A DNA stretch of 64,000 bases, from NCBI GenBank assembly GCA_009996615.1, contig JAACZU010000001.1, positions 248,001 through 312,000 of the forward strand, given 5' to 3'. Below are positions 42,332 through 51,573 of this stretch, in pieces; position 1 is the first letter of the stretch; each line of letters opens with the position of its first letter. This DNA comes from Rhodanobacteraceae bacterium. Its GTDB lineage: Bacteria; Pseudomonadota; Gammaproteobacteria; Xanthomonadales; Rhodanobacteraceae. Position numbers and translations under genes: made by a program. The notes beneath the pieces were generated by a model. It searched no databases. It was not told the origin of the DNA and saw nothing but the letters and a program-made list of their open reading frames with translations.

Positions 42332-43681
42332 TCAGGCTTTGGCCTTTACCTTGGCTTTCGCCCCGCCGCGCCCCTGCAACACGTCCACCACCGCCGCCAG
42401 CTCCGGCGCCAGCGGCGCGCTGAAGCTGTAGCTGCGCTCGCCGAGACTGAACTCGAAGCGCGCGGCGTGCAGGAACAGGCGCTTGAGGCCGAGATCGCGC
42501 ATCGCCTTGTTGAACTCGCGTTCGCCGTATTTCTCGTCGCCGGCCAGCGGGTGGCCGAGGTGCTGGGCGTGCACACGGATCTGGTGCGTGCGGCCGGTTT
42601 CCAGAGCGACCTCGACCAGGCTGGCATCGGCGTAGCGCTCCAGCTCGGTGAAGCGCGAGCGCGATTCCTTGCCGTCCGGATCGACCCGCACCATGCGCTC
42701 GCCGCCCTGCAGCACGGACTTGCGCAGCGGCGCATCGACGGTCAGGCGCGGCTTCGGCAACGCGCCCTGCACCAGCGCCAGGTAGCGTTTCTCGACCCGG
42801 CCCTCGCGGATCGCCGCCTGCAGCGCGGTCAGCGCCGAACGCTTGCGCGTCAGCACCAGCACGCCGCTGGTGTCGCGGTCGAGCCGGTGCGCCAGCTCGA
42901 GCGTGTCGCGCGGACGCGCCGCGCGCAGCAGCTCGATCGCGCCGAAACTGACCCCGCTGCCGCCGTGGCTGGCGATGCCGGCCGGTTTGTCGATGACGAG
43001 GAACTCGCGGTCCTCGTGGATGATGGCCGCCTCGATGCGCTCGAGCAGGCCCTGCGATGGCGCCGCCGGTTCGTCGCGCTCGGCCACCCGCACCGGCGGG
43101 ATGCGCACCTCGTCGCCGGCCTCCAGCCGCTGGTCCGGCTTGGCCCGCTTGCCGTTCACGCGCACCTGCCCGGTGCGGCAGACACGGTAGATCAGGCTCT
43201 TGGGGACGCCCTTCAGGCGCCCGGCGAGGAAGTTGTCCAGGCGCTGGCCGGCGCGGTCTTCGGGCACCGCCACGGACTGCACTTGCGGCGAAGCGGACGG
43301 TGCCGGCGCGCTGACGAGGGCCTGCCGCTCCGGCCCGTGCGGCTTGCCGCTGCCATGATCGGCGTTCCCCGCCGGCACCCGCCTCTCTCGCGGCGCCGTC
43401 GAGGGGCCGCGCGCGCGGCCCGTGGCCACGAGGTTCCGGGAGTCCGCCCTCGTCGCGCCGGCATCCGTCGATGACCCGCTCCGCGTCCGCGGCGCAGGTG
43501 AGGAGCGGCGGTCGCGCTCCTTGGCCACGGGGCTGCGGGAGCCTGCCCTCGCCCCATCCTTGGGGGCCGCCGACGGCCCGCCCCGCTCCCGCTTCGCGGA
43601 GGAAGGCTCGCGTGCGCTGCCCCTGGCCGCCGAAATCCTCTTGGCGGCTTTGCGATTTGTGCCCGAAGTCCGTGTCTTCAT
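42332..43681 (-). CDS. rluC: 23S rRNA pseudouridine synthase RluC-type, with long basic N terminus
   Basis: A 449-residue RluA-family synthase. Residues 135-195 form an S4 RNA-binding domain (EDRAGQRLDNFLAGRLKGVPKSLIYRVCRTGQVRVNGKRA), and the catalytic domain has HRLDRDTSG (265-273, catalytic Asp268) and GRTHQIRVHAQHLGHPLAGDEKYG. E. coli RluC modifies U955, U2504 and U2580 of 23S rRNA. Residues 1-134 are an unusual Arg/Ser/Pro-rich extension, probably disordered. The start is supported by GAGAAG upstream. It is divergent from rne, as in E. coli and many other gammaproteobacteria. Its start codon overlaps the rne -35. Confidence 0.94.
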   Translation of the reverse strand: MKTRTSGTNRKAAKRISAARGSAREPSSAKRERGGPSAAPKDGARAGSRSPVAKERDRRSSPAPRTRSGSSTDAGATRADSRNLVATGRARGPSTAPRERRVPAGNADHGSGKPHGPERQALVSAPAPSASPQVQSVAVPEDRAGQRLDNFLAGRLKGVPKSLIYRVCRTGQVRVNGKRAKPDQRLEAGDEVRIPPVRVAERDEPAAPSQGLLERIEAAIIHEDREFLVIDKPAGIASHGGSGVSFGAIELLRAARPRDTLELAHRLDRDTSGVLVLTRKRSALTALQAAIREGRVEKRYLALVQGALPKPRLTVDAPLRKSVLQGGERMVRVDPDGKESRSRFTELERYADASLVEVALETGRTHQIRVHAQHLGHPLAGDEKYGEREFNKAMRDLGLKRLFLHAARFEFSLGERSYSFSAPLAPELAAVVDVLQGRGGAKAKVKAKA

Positions 43682-43710
43682 TGAAAAAATCTTCTCGAAA
43701 CTGCTATGCT
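43681..43710 (+). promoter_or_regulatory. rne promoter
   Basis: TTGAAA (43681-43686), an 18-nt spacer and TATGCT (43705-43710) with an extended TGC just before it. It predicts a start near 43717 and an rne leader of about 340 nt, close to the 361-nt leader of E. coli rne. Confidence 0.7.
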
Positions 43711-43716
43711 CGGCAG

Positions 43717-44056
43717 GCGTGTCGCGCCGTTCCTGGCCTCATCCGCGGGAGCCCGGAACAGCCATGACGCACCCGTCCATCGCGTACTTTTGCCCCCTGT
43801 GCCGGCGGTGACTCCGTAGGAGCGTCGCGCGGGAGCGGAAGCCCATCGTAATGGCTCGGGTCGCGGATTGCTCGCCGTCGGAACGACGGCGCGGGTCTGC
43901 GGATACGCGATAACCCGACAGTGACCGGCGCGCGGAAGCGCTGGTTGGAAATACCCGGCGCCCCTGCCGCCGTCGGCCCGCGAAACGCGGGCATCGCGCA
44001 GCGCGATACCCGCGCAGCGCCGACGGCAGTCGAGCGCCGAGAACAGGACAACGACA
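43717..44056 (+). promoter_or_regulatory. structured rne 5' leader (candidate autoregulatory element)
   Basis: No gene is visible in the leader. A perfect 7-bp hairpin with a GAA loop lies at 43874-43890 (GCCGTCG arm). A multi-branch element follows: outer stem 43964-43977 with 44019-44029 (CTGCCG...TCGGC, 11 pairs and a 3-nt bulge) enclosing two 6-bp hairpins, CCCGCG-AAA-CGCGGG (43977-43991) and ATCGCG-CAG-CGCGAT (43993-44007). AACAGGA precedes the ATG by 8 nt. In E. coli the rne leader folds into hairpins that RNase E itself senses. Confidence 0.65.
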
Positions 44057-47000
44057 ATGAAACGCATGTTGATCAACGCGACTCAGCGCGAAGAGTTGCG
44101 CGTCGCGATCGTGGACGGCCAGAACCTGTACGACCTCGACATCGAGATCCCGTCCAAGGAACAGAAGAAGGCCAACATCTACAAGGCCCGCATCACCCGC
44201 GTCGAACCCTCCCTGGAAGCCTGCTTCGTCGACTACGGCGCCGACCGCCACGGCTTCCTGCCGCTGAAGGAAATCTCCCGCCAGTACTTCACGCCCGGCC
44301 TGGACCACAACAAGGCCGGCATCCGCGAGCTGCTGAAGGAAGGCCAGGAGCTGGTCGTCCAGGTCGACAAGGAAGAACGCGGCACCAAGGGCGCCGCGCT
44401 GACCACGTTCATCAGCCTCGCCGGCCGCTACATGGTGCTGATGCCGAACAACCCGAAGGCCGGCGGCGTGTCGCGCCGGATCGAGGGCGAGGACCGCGCG
44501 AACCTGAAGGACGCGCTCGACCACCTGCAGGTGCCCGACGACATGGGCCTGATCGTGCGCACGGCCGGCCTCGGCCGCGACGCCGAAGAACTGCAGTGGG
44601 ACCTGGACTACCTGCTGCAGCTGTGGAAGGCGATCTCCGAGGCCGCGCAATCCCGCCACGCGCCGTTCCTGATCTACCAGGAATCGCGCCTGATCATCCG
44701 TGCGCTGCGCGACTACCTGCGCAACGACATCGGCGAGATCCTGATCGACCACGAAGAGGTCTACAACGACGCGCGCGAGTTCGTGCAGCAGGTCATGCCG
44801 AACAACCTGCGCAAGCTCAAGCTGTACAAGGACACCACGCCGCTGTTCTCGCGCTTCCAGATCGAGACGCAGATCGAGAACGCGTTCGAGCGCACCGTGC
44901 GCCTGCCCTCCGGCGGCTCGATCGTGATCGACCAGACCGAGGCGCTGACCGCGATCGACATCAACTCGTCGAAGGCGACCAAGGGCAGCGACATCGAGGA
45001 AACCGCGTTCAACACGAACTGCGAGGCGGCGGTCGAGATCGCGCGCCAGCTGCGCATCCGCGACGCCGGCGGCCTGATCGTGATCGACTTCATCGACATG
45101 GACAGCCCGCGCCACCAGCGCGATGTCGAGGAGAAGCTCAAGGACGCGCTCAAGCTCGACCGCGCGCGCGTGCAGATCGGCCGCATCTCGCGCTTTGGCC
45201 TGCTGGAAATGTCGCGCCAGCGCCTGCGCCCGAGCTTGGGCGAGTCGACCCAGATCATCTGCCCGCGCTGCGAAGGCCACGGCCGCATCCGTGGCGTCGA
45301 ATCGCTGTCGCTGTCCGCGCTGCGCCTGGTCGAGGAGCACGCGATGAAGGAAAGCACCGGCCAGGTGCTGGTGCAGGCGCCGCCGAGCGTGGCCAACTTC
45401 CTGCTCAACGAAAAGCGCCGCCAGCTGACCGAGATCGAGGCGCGCCACGACGTCGCCGTGATCGTCGTCGCCGACGACAAGCTCGAAACGCCGCATCTTG
45501 AGATCCAGCGCCTGCGCGCTGCCGACATCGGCGAGGAGACCAAGCCGAGCTACCAGCGCACGACGCCGGTCGCGCCGACGCCGCTGCCGCAGATGCTGCG
45601 CCCGAGCGAAGAGCCCGAGCAGCCGGCCGTCGCCGGCGTGGTCCGCGCAACCCCGGCCCCGGAGCGTCCGGAGGAACCGGCCGCGCCGGTCGCCGCGCCC
45701 GCGCCCGCGCCCGCGCCGGTCGCGCCCGCCACCGGTGGCCTGCTCGCCCGCTTCATGGGCTGGTTCCGTGGCGGCGCCGCCGCACCGGCCGCCGAAACCC
45801 CGGCCAAGAAGCCGGCACCGGCCGCTGCCCGCCCGCAAGCCACGCGTCCGGCCGGCCAGCCGCAGCGTCCTGCCGCGCAAGGTCGTCCGCAGCAACAACA
45901 GCAGCAGCGCCGCCAGGAAGGCCAGGCCCAGGGCCGTCGTGACGGCCGCCCCGGCGAGGGCCGCCCCGAAGGCCGCCCGGGCGAGGCGCGCCCGGCCGAA
46001 CAGCGCGGCCAGCAGGCACAGAAGCAGGCACGTGGGCAGCGCCGCGACGAGCCGCGCGGTCCGGGCCGCACCACCGGCGAGCAGCCGGTGGTTGCCGAAG
46101 CCCGTCCCGCACCGGAGGCCCGCACGACCGAGGCTCGCCCTCCGCAGGGCGCGCCGCGTCCGGCCAGTCCGGTCGCCCCGGCGCCAGCCGAGGCATCGGT
46201 GACGCCGGTCAAGCCGGTCGAAGCCAACGCGCCCGCCACCGAAGCACCGGTCGCCGCGGAAGGCATGCGTGACGAGATGCGCTCGCGCCGTCGTGGCCGC
46301 CGCGGTGGTCGCCGCCGCCGCAAGGACGGTACCGCGACCGGCGCCGAAGGCCAGCTCGCCACCGGCGATATGGACGACTTCGACGATGAGGACGCAGCCA
46401 CCGAGGCGACGCCGCGCCCTGCAGGCGAGACACGCCCGGCCGCCCCGCGCTCCGAGCCGACGCCAGTCGTGACCGCGCCGATCTCAGGCGCAGGCGCGGC
46501 GACGCCGGAACCGGCGCGCAGCGAACCGCGCGAGGCCGCGCCGTCCACGGCCGCGACCATTGCGCCGGCGCCGCGCGAAACCGCGCCGGCCGCCCCGATG
46601 CCGACGCCCCGCGTCGAAGCACCGGCAGCGCCGGCCGCTGCCCCGGCAGCCGTGCCGCCGCGTGCGGACACGCCCGAACCGGCCAAGCCCGCAGTCCCGG
46701 CGACGCCGGCTGCCGCGCCGGCGCCGAGCGAACCGCGTCCGCTGCCCGCCGCGCCGGCACCAGCACCGAGCGAGCCGCGTCCGGCTCCGGTCGCGACGCC
46801 GAGTGAAGCCCGTCCGCTGCCGGCTGCCCCGAGCGAGCCGCGCCCGCTGCCGCCGGTCGCGCCTGCGGCAGCCCCGGTGGTTCCGGCCACGTCGGCCCCG
46901 TCCGCCGAGCCGACACCGGCACCGACGGCGCGCCCGGCGCCGCCGGAACCGATGCCCTCCGATCGCGGCCAGACGCTCGAGCTGCCGCTGTCGCGCCCGG

Positions 47001-47107
47001 CCGTGACCGAGCCGGCACCGAAGCCGGCCGCCACGCCGGAACCGCCCGCGGCGAAGCCCGCCACGACGGATGCGCCCAAGCCGGACGCCGAGCCGAAGGG
47101 CGAGTGA
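44057..47107 (+). CDS. rne: ribonuclease E
   Basis: A 1016-residue RNase E, the main endonuclease of mRNA decay and rRNA/tRNA processing. The catalytic half has an S1 domain (about 35-120), the 5'-sensor region, the DNase I-like catalytic Asp residues Asp301 (AIDINSS) and Asp344 (VIDFIDM), and the zinc-link CPRC at 402-405. Residues from about 510 are a disordered Ala/Pro/Arg-rich tail with Arg-rich blocks ([19 protein letters not shown] and [17 protein letters not shown]) that probably bind RNA and assemble a degradosome. A likely amphipathic membrane-anchor segment [12 protein letters not shown] lies near 560-571. The tail is longer in Pro-Ala repeats than in E. coli. Confidence 0.97.
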   Translation: MKRMLINATQREELRVAIVDGQNLYDLDIEIPSKEQKKANIYKARITRVEPSLEACFVDYGADRHGFLPLKEISRQYFTPGLDHNKAGIRELLKEGQELVVQVDKEERGTKGAALTTFISLAGRYMVLMPNNPKAGGVSRRIEGEDRANLKDALDHLQVPDDMGLIVRTAGLGRDAEELQWDLDYLLQLWKAISEAAQSRHAPFLIYQESRLIIRALRDYLRNDIGEILIDHEEVYNDAREFVQQVMPNNLRKLKLYKDTTPLFSRFQIETQIENAFERTVRLPSGGSIVIDQTEALTAIDINSSKATKGSDIEETAFNTNCEAAVEIARQLRIRDAGGLIVIDFIDMDSPRHQRDVEEKLKDALKLDRARVQIGRISRFGLLEMSRQRLRPSLGESTQIICPRCEGHGRIRGVESLSLSALRLVEEHAMKESTGQVLVQAPPSVANFLLNEKRRQLTEIEARHDVAVIVVADDKLETPHLEIQRLRAADIGEETKPSYQRTTPVAPTPLPQMLRPSEEPEQPAVAGVVRATPAPERPEEPAAPVAAPAPAPAPVAPATGGLLARFMGWFRGGAAAPAAETPAKKPAPAAARPQATRPAGQPQRPAAQGRPQQQQQQRRQEGQAQGRRDGRPGEGRPEGRPGEARPAEQRGQQAQKQARGQRRDEPRGPGRTTGEQPVVAEARPAPEARTTEARPPQGAPRPASPVAPAPAEASVTPVKPVEANAPATEAPVAAEGMRDEMRSRRRGRRGGRRRRKDGTATGAEGQLATGDMDDFDDEDAATEATPRPAGETRPAAPRSEPTPVVTAPISGAGAATPEPARSEPREAAPSTAATIAPAPRETAPAAPMPTPRVEAPAAPAAAPAAVPPRADTPEPAKPAVPATPAAAPAPSEPRPLPAAPAPAPSEPRPAPVATPSEARPLPAAPSEPRPLPPVAPAAAPVVPATSAPSAEPTPAPTARPAPPEPMPSDRGQTLELPLSRPAVTEPAPKPAATPEPPAAKPATTDAPKPDAEPKGE

Positions 47108-47114
47108 TCGCCCG

Positions 47115-47144
47115 CGCCACCTTCTCCTTCGGGAGAAGGTGGCG
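47115..47144 (+). terminator. hairpin terminator after rne
   Basis: A perfect 13-bp stem (CGCCACCTTCTCC arm, 47115-47127 with 47132-47144) closed by a stable UUCG tetraloop, 8 nt after the rne stop codon. There is little U-run after it, so it may instead protect the 3' end or be part of a dispersed repeat. Confidence 0.6.
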
Positions 47145-47325
47145 TTCGATCAGGCATTACCGTCAGGGCCGGAACTTCCCACCGGCAGGACGCAGCCCGT
47201 AAGGTGAGCCGCAACTCGCAGGGTGGGACGCAGCCGCGCAGCGGCGGGTCCCACCATTTCGTGACGACGTCAAGTCCCGCGACACGATGCGGCCCGCATC
47301 CGCGCGCCGCTTCATGCAAGCGACA

Positions 47326-47982
47326 TCACCCTGCCGCAGCACGCGCGCGGTTGTCGAGCACGCCGTGCAGGTGCGCCAGGTGCGCGAGCGCGACCGGGTT
47401 GTCGATCTCGAGCTTTTCGAACAGACGGTACTTGTAGGTTGCGACCGTCTTCGCGCTGAGCTTGAGATGGCGCGCGATGTGCTGCATGTCCTCGCCGCGC
47501 GCGAGCATCAGCGCGACATCGAGCTCGCGCGCCGACAGTGCGTCGAACGGCGAAGCCGAATGGCCGTCCAGCGCGCCCAGCGCCAGCAGCTCGGCCACGT
47601 CCGGCGACAGGAAGCGCCGGCCATCGGCGACCTGGCGCACCGCCCGCACCAGCTCGTCGGCTGCGCAGCCCTTGGTCAGGTAGCCGCTCGCACCGGCCTG
47701 CAGCAGCCGGCGCGGAAACGGCGCCTCGTTGACCACGCTGAGAATCACGATGCGCGTATCGAGCTTGTGCTTGCGCACGCGATCGGTCAGCTCGATGCCA
47801 GTCAGTTTCGGCATGTGCACGTCGACCACGGCCACGTCCGGCTTCATCTGGCGGATCAGCGACAGCCCCTGCTCGCCATCGGCCGCCTCGCCAATCACCT
47901 GGATGTCCGCATGCTGCGACAGGATCATGCGAAAACCGGTACGCACCAGCTCGTGGTCGTCGACCAGAACAACACGGATCAT
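47326..47982 (-). CDS. gacA: GacA/UvrY-type response regulator
   Basis: A 218-residue NarL/FixJ-family regulator. The receiver domain has acidic Asp8/Asp9, phospho-acceptor Asp54 (AVVDVHMP) and the conserved Lys in GYLTKG. The stretch FPRRLLQAGASGYLTKG closely resembles GacA. The C-terminal LuxR-type helix-turn-helix has LSARELDVALMLARGEDMQHIARHLKLSAKTVATYKYRLFEKL. GacA-type regulators are phosphorylated by GacS/BarA and activate small RNAs that sequester RsmA/CsrA. No uvrC gene, the common neighbour, follows here. The ATG at 47982 is chosen for the family start; an upstream in-frame ATG is less likely. Confidence 0.85.
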   Translation of the reverse strand: MIRVVLVDDHELVRTGFRMILSQHADIQVIGEAADGEQGLSLIRQMKPDVAVVDVHMPKLTGIELTDRVRKHKLDTRIVILSVVNEAPFPRRLLQAGASGYLTKGCAADELVRAVRQVADGRRFLSPDVAELLALGALDGHSASPFDALSARELDVALMLARGEDMQHIARHLKLSAKTVATYKYRLFEKLEIDNPVALAHLAHLHGVLDNRARAAAG

Positions 47983-48220
47983 AGGCTTCCCCTCCCTTTG
48001 CGTGTTCCCCAACATGCCGCCCGACGATACCGCAGACGGCGCCCCGCGTCGCCTGCCCTTGTAGTAAAGTTCGCGGCCTTCGCGCAGCCGCGGTGGTGCG
48101 ACGCGAACGCGCCGACGTCAGCCCCGAAAGCCGGCGTCCATTCGCTGCTGCGGAGCTGACGCCGGGATGACGGCAAAAGAAGCGCCTGGTCAGGGCTTCA
48201 CGGATAACACCACCAGTTGC

Positions 48221-48562
48221 GGAGAGATGGCCGAGCGGTTCAAGGCACCGGTCTTGACTGCGAAGGCAGGATGCCGAAGCGAACAGCGGCGCAGCCGCTG
48301 GCCCGAAGGGCGCCGGGCAGGAAGCCCGGCGTACTGCGAAGACAGGATGCCGGAGCGTCAAACCGGCACGCCGGACAGCAAGAAGCAGCGACACAACCAG
48401 TTACGGAGAGATGGCCGAGCGGTTTAAGGCACCGGTCTTGACTGCGGAGGCAGGATGGCGGAGCGAACAGCGGCGCAGCCGCTGGCCCGCAAGGGCGCCG
48501 GGCAGGAGCCCGGCGTCAAACCGGCGCGCCGGCCAGCACGAAGCAGCGACACAACCAGATAT
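48221..48562 (+). repeat. two tandem units built from the 5' half of tRNA-Ser
   Basis: Units of 184 nt (48221-48404) and 158 nt (48405-48562) each begin with a 37-nt copy of the tRNA-Ser 5' half (48221-48257 and 48405-48441), from the acceptor strand to the TGA anticodon. After CTTGA both switch to a shared sequence with hairpins AGCGGC-GCA-GCCGCT and a GCCGGGC/GCCCGGC stem, and both end with GCAGCGACACAACCAG before the next copy. The third copy is the intact tRNA. Short frames here translating to MAERFKAPVL are artefacts of tRNA-Ser sequence. Confidence 0.85.
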
Positions 48563-48652
48563 GGAGAGATGGCCGAGCGGTTTAAGGCACCGGTCTTGAA
48601 AACCGGCGTGGTAGCGATACCACCGTGGGTTCGAATCCCACTCTCTCCGCCA
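48563..48652 (+). tRNA. tRNA-Ser (anticodon TGA)
   Basis: A complete 90-nt class II tRNA including encoded CCA. Acceptor GGAGAGA (48563-48569) pairs with TCTCTCC (48642-48648), followed by discriminator G and CCA. The anticodon loop CT-TGA-AA has TGA at 48597-48599, stem CCGGT/ACCGG. A long variable arm GTGGTAGCGATACCAC and T-loop GTTCGAATC are present. It reads UCA, UCG and UCU codons by wobble. Its 5' half is repeated twice just upstream. Confidence 0.98.
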
Positions 48653-48654
48653 GA

Positions 48655-48690
48655 AACGAAAGCGGCCCCTTCGCGGGGCCGTTTTCGTTT
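48655..48690 (+). terminator. Rho-independent terminator after tRNA-Ser
   Basis: CGGCCCC-TTCG-CGGGGCCG forms the core stem, extended by AACGAAA pairing with TTTTCGTT, and ends in GTTT. Confidence 0.85.
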
Positions 48691-48860
48691 GCAGGTGCGA
48701 TGAATGACGCGCGCATCCAGCGCGCTTGCGGGACACATCGGCGCGATCATTCCGCCGCGTTCGAGCGCATGCTGCCAACCCCGCCCGCCGCGCCACCGCG
48801 TTGCACGCTGCGATGACCGCGCCCCGTGACGTTGCCGATGGCTTGCCTTACCCTCCCCGC

Positions 48861-49409
48861 ATGGGGGACGAGAGAACCGATGAGGAACTGATGCTCGCGT
48901 ATGCCGGAGGCGACCTGCTCGCCTTCGAGACCCTCTATCGACGCCAGCGCGGCATGCTGTACCGCTTCCTGCTGCGCAGCCTGCACCACCGCGCCGATGC
49001 CGACGAGCTGTTCCAGGAAACCTGGAGCCGCGCGATCGCCGCGCGCGAGCGCTACCGGCCCGAGGCGAAGTTCTCGACCTGGCTGCTGCAGATCGCGCAC
49101 AACCTCGTGGTCGACCGCTTCCGGCGCCATCGTCCGCACGCGTGGCCCGACGAGAGCGACGCCTACCTGCGCCGGCTCGATGCGCCCGAGAGCGAGCGGC
49201 CCGAACGCGTATTCAGCGAGTTCGAGCAGCGCCGGCGCCTGCAGCTTGCGCTGGAGGAACTGCCGGAAGAACAGCGCGTGGCATTCCTGCTGCGCGTCGA
49301 AGGCGGCCTCGGGCTGGAGGAGATCGGCGAAGTCACCGGCGCCGGCCGCGAGACGGTGAAATCGCGCCTGCGCTACGCGCTGGCACGCATCCGCGCGAGG
49401 TTCGCCTGA
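48861..49409 (+). CDS. ECF-type RNA polymerase sigma factor
   Basis: A 182-residue sigma-70 family factor with region 2 (AFETLYRRQRGMLYRFLLRSL ... ADELFQETWSRAI ... FSTWLLQIAHNLVVDRFRR) and region 4 (LEELPEEQRVAFLLRVEGGLGLEEIGEVTG followed by the KSRLRYALARIR helix). It would direct RNA polymerase to a small stress regulon. The start is uncertain: ATG at 48861 gives the family-like MGDERTDEELMLAYAGGD, while an in-frame ATG at 48813 would add 16 residues; neither has a clear ribosome site. Its stop overlaps the start of the next gene (TGATG), the usual sigma/anti-sigma coupling. Confidence 0.92.
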   Translation: MGDERTDEELMLAYAGGDLLAFETLYRRQRGMLYRFLLRSLHHRADADELFQETWSRAIAARERYRPEAKFSTWLLQIAHNLVVDRFRRHRPHAWPDESDAYLRRLDAPESERPERVFSEFEQRRRLQLALEELPEEQRVAFLLRVEGGLGLEEIGEVTGAGRETVKSRLRYALARIRARFA

Positions 49410-50230
49410 TGAACCCGCACGAGCGCGACGACGACCTGCAGCACCTGCTCGGCGACGACGGCGGCGAGTTCGGCCGGCTGTACCGGCGCCTGCCACGCAG
49501 CGAGCCGCCGCGCCGGCTCGACCGCAGCGTGCTCGGCGAGGCCGCGCGCGCCGTGCTCGGCCACGCGCCGCGCCGGCACCGCTGGCTGGTCGGGCTCGGC
49601 TCGTTCGCCGGCCTCGCACTCGCCGCCGGCGTCGCCTGGCATGTCGGCCAGATCGCGCTGCAGCGGGAGGAGACCGTGCACGAACAGCGGCCGGTCGTGG
49701 TGCCGGTCCAGCCGATCAGCGCACCGCGGCACCCGCGCGCGACCGAAAACGCGGCGCCGCAGCCGCAGCAGAGCACCGCCGCGCCAGCCGCCACGGCGCC
49801 TGCGCCAGCGCCGGCACCGCCCGCAACGCGAACGCGCGCACCCTCCCGCCAGGCCGCCAAGCCGGCCGCGCCCCCCGCGCCGCCGCCAGCACCTACCGTC
49901 CAGCCCGAGCCGTTCCCGGCCGGCACGCAGCACATGGAAACGGCGCCGCCGGCCGCGACCGAAGCGGCGCCGACGCCGGCCGAGGCGCCCGCCAAGGCAT
50001 CGCGTGCGACCACGCTGCCACGCGGCGCGGCGCCCTCGCCGTCGAGTTCGCTGGAGCTGCGCCGCGACCTGCAACTGGCCCCGGCGCAGTGGCTCGCGCG
50101 CATCCGCCAGCTGATGCACGAAGGCCGCCGCCAGCAGGCCAGCGAGAGCCTGCGCCTGTTCCGCCGCGTGCATCCGAATGAGCCGCTGCCGGACGACCTG
50201 CGTCCCCTGCTCGGTCCGCGCGATGAGTGA
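49409..50230 (+). CDS. putative membrane anti-sigma factor, proline-rich
   Basis: A 273-residue protein translationally coupled to the sigma factor. An N-terminal cytosolic segment of about 60 residues (MNPHERDDDLQHLLGDDGGEFGRLYRRLPRSEPPRRLDRSVL) is followed by one TM helix (WLVGLGSFAGLALAAGVAW), a periplasmic Pro/Ala/Gln-rich linker of about 130 residues and a C-terminal helical domain (LELRRDLQLAPAQWLARIRQLMHEGRRQQASESLRLFRRVHP). No zinc HxxxCxxC anti-sigma motif is seen, so the anti-sigma role is inferred from position and topology only. It overlaps yigZ by 8 nt. Confidence 0.75.
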   Translation: MNPHERDDDLQHLLGDDGGEFGRLYRRLPRSEPPRRLDRSVLGEAARAVLGHAPRRHRWLVGLGSFAGLALAAGVAWHVGQIALQREETVHEQRPVVVPVQPISAPRHPRATENAAPQPQQSTAAPAATAPAPAPAPPATRTRAPSRQAAKPAAPPAPPPAPTVQPEPFPAGTQHMETAPPAATEAAPTPAEAPAKASRATTLPRGAAPSPSSSLELRRDLQLAPAQWLARIRQLMHEGRRQQASESLRLFRRVHPNEPLPDDLRPLLGPRDE

Positions 50231-50813
50231 AGCGTTCACGCTCGCCGGCGAGGCCCGCCTGCAGCAGGAGATCAAGAAGAGCCGCTTCCTCGCGCAGGCC
50301 GCGCCGGTCGACGACGCCGAGGCTGCGCTCGCGTTCATCGCGCGGGTCGGTGCGCGCGACGCCACGCACAACTGCTGGGCCTGGCGCATCGGCACGAACT
50401 ACCGTTTCAACGACGATGGCGAGCCCGGCGGCAGCGCCGGTCGGCCGATCCTTGCCGCGATCGAAGGCCAGGGCCTGGACCGTGTGGTCGTCGTCATCAC
50501 GCGCTGGTTCGGCGGCGTCAAGCTCGGCGTCGGCGGCCTCGTGCGTGCCTACGGCGGCTGCGCGGCCGAATGCCTGCGCCAGGCCGCGCGGGTGCCCATC
50601 GTCGACATGGCCGAGGTGCGCGTCGCGTGCGACTTCGGCGCGATCGCGAGCCTGTACGCACGCCTGCCGGACTTCGCCGCGACGCGCACCGGCGAGCGCT
50701 ATGGCGCCGACGGCGTCGAACTCGACCTGCGCCTGCCGCGCGAACGCGTCGACGCACTCGCGCGCTATGTGCAGGATCTGACGCGCGGGCGCGGCGCGGT
50801 GGGCAGCCGCTGA
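50223..50813 (+). CDS. yigZ: YigZ/IMPACT family protein
   Basis: A 196-residue protein of the IMPACT/YigZ family. Characteristic segments are EIKKSRFLAQAAPV, THNCWAWRIG, FNDDGEPGGSAGRPIL and VVVVITRWFGGVKLGVGGLVRAYGGC. YigZ has an N-terminal UPF0029 domain and a C-terminal ferredoxin-like domain; the eukaryotic member regulates the GCN2 kinase, but the bacterial role is not settled. It is probably cotranscribed with the sigma/anti-sigma pair because of the 8-nt overlap, though no functional link is known. Confidence 0.93.
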   Translation: MSEAFTLAGEARLQQEIKKSRFLAQAAPVDDAEAALAFIARVGARDATHNCWAWRIGTNYRFNDDGEPGGSAGRPILAAIEGQGLDRVVVVITRWFGGVKLGVGGLVRAYGGCAAECLRQAARVPIVDMAEVRVACDFGAIASLYARLPDFAATRTGERYGADGVELDLRLPRERVDALARYVQDLTRGRGAVGSR

Positions 50814-50889
50814 GCAAGCCGGTCGGCTGCCGCTTCCAGGGAGGCCCACGTTGGCGTGCATGCCACCGGATGGCCTGTCCGGCGTCGCG

Positions 50890-51573
50890 CTACCGGGTTT
50901 CGCAAGCCAACCCGGCCGGGGCCGGGTCGAAGCCGTCACGGAACGGCGTGTCCGTGAACGACAGCGGCGGTGCGTCGTGGATCGTGACGTGCGCGCGCAC
51001 GCCAGTCACGCTCGTCATGCGGAAGTGCGTCGGGTCCGCGTAGTCCAACGAACCGCCGAACAGGAAGTCGTATCTCCCGGGCGGAATCTCGAGCGGATTG
51101 CCCTGATAGGAAAACCGGTCAGTCTCCGCGTCGTAGGAAATCCACTCGTTGAAATCGTTGAGTTTCACATCGATTCGTACAGGCGCGTTGAACCCCGCCT
51201 CCGCCGCGACGCTGACCTTGACCTCGGCAAACGGCGGATCGCCCGCGAGCAGCACGTCGCCGACCAACGGCGTCGGACCAGCCTGGTAGAACCGGCCGGA
51301 GAAACGCGTCAAGCGCACGCCGGTATCGGTGAAGGCGCTGGCGGCAAGCGTGCCGGCAAAGAACAGGCTGCCGGGAGCGTCCGGAATCTCGACCGCTGGC
51401 CACGCCGCCGGCTCCTCGCCAGCGCACAACAGCAGGCCATCCGGTGACGGAACCCAGTCGTGCGGCACGTAGGTTTCGATCTCCAGCCAGCGCCCGTCCG
51501 CCTGTGCCGTGCCGGCGGCCGCCGCCGCCAGCAGCAGGAATCCGCGGATCAGCCCATGTGCCCTTCCGTACAT
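50890..51573 (-). CDS. secreted protein of unknown function
   Basis: A 227-residue protein with a signal peptide (MYGRAHGLIRGFLLLAAAAAGTAQA, cleavage before DGRW). The mature part is rich in beta-strand-like stretches (GSLFFAGTLAASAFTDTGVRLTRFSGRFY, FRMTSVTGVRAHVTIHDA). Near the end it has PFRDGFDPAP, similar to the short DGFE-type C-terminal motifs seen in other secreted proteins of this order; what that motif does is not known. No family was recognised. The start at 51573 begins the signal peptide; an ATG 39 nt upstream would only add a non-signal extension. It stands alone, divergent from the ABC exporter. Confidence 0.78.
   Translation of the reverse strand: MYGRAHGLIRGFLLLAAAAAGTAQADGRWLEIETYVPHDWVPSPDGLLLCAGEEPAAWPAVEIPDAPGSLFFAGTLAASAFTDTGVRLTRFSGRFYQAGPTPLVGDVLLAGDPPFAEVKVSVAAEAGFNAPVRIDVKLNDFNEWISYDAETDRFSYQGNPLEIPPGRYDFLFGGSLDYADPTHFRMTSVTGVRAHVTIHDAPPLSFTDTPFRDGFDPAPAGLACETR

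Noticed and set aside
48221-48562. CRISPR-like array
   Set aside because: Only two units plus the tRNA, repeat parts too long and the intervening sequences similar to each other, and no cas genes.
48167-48703. Small frames reading MAERFKAPVL...
   Set aside because: These are translations of tRNA-Ser and its partial copies, a well-known annotation artefact.
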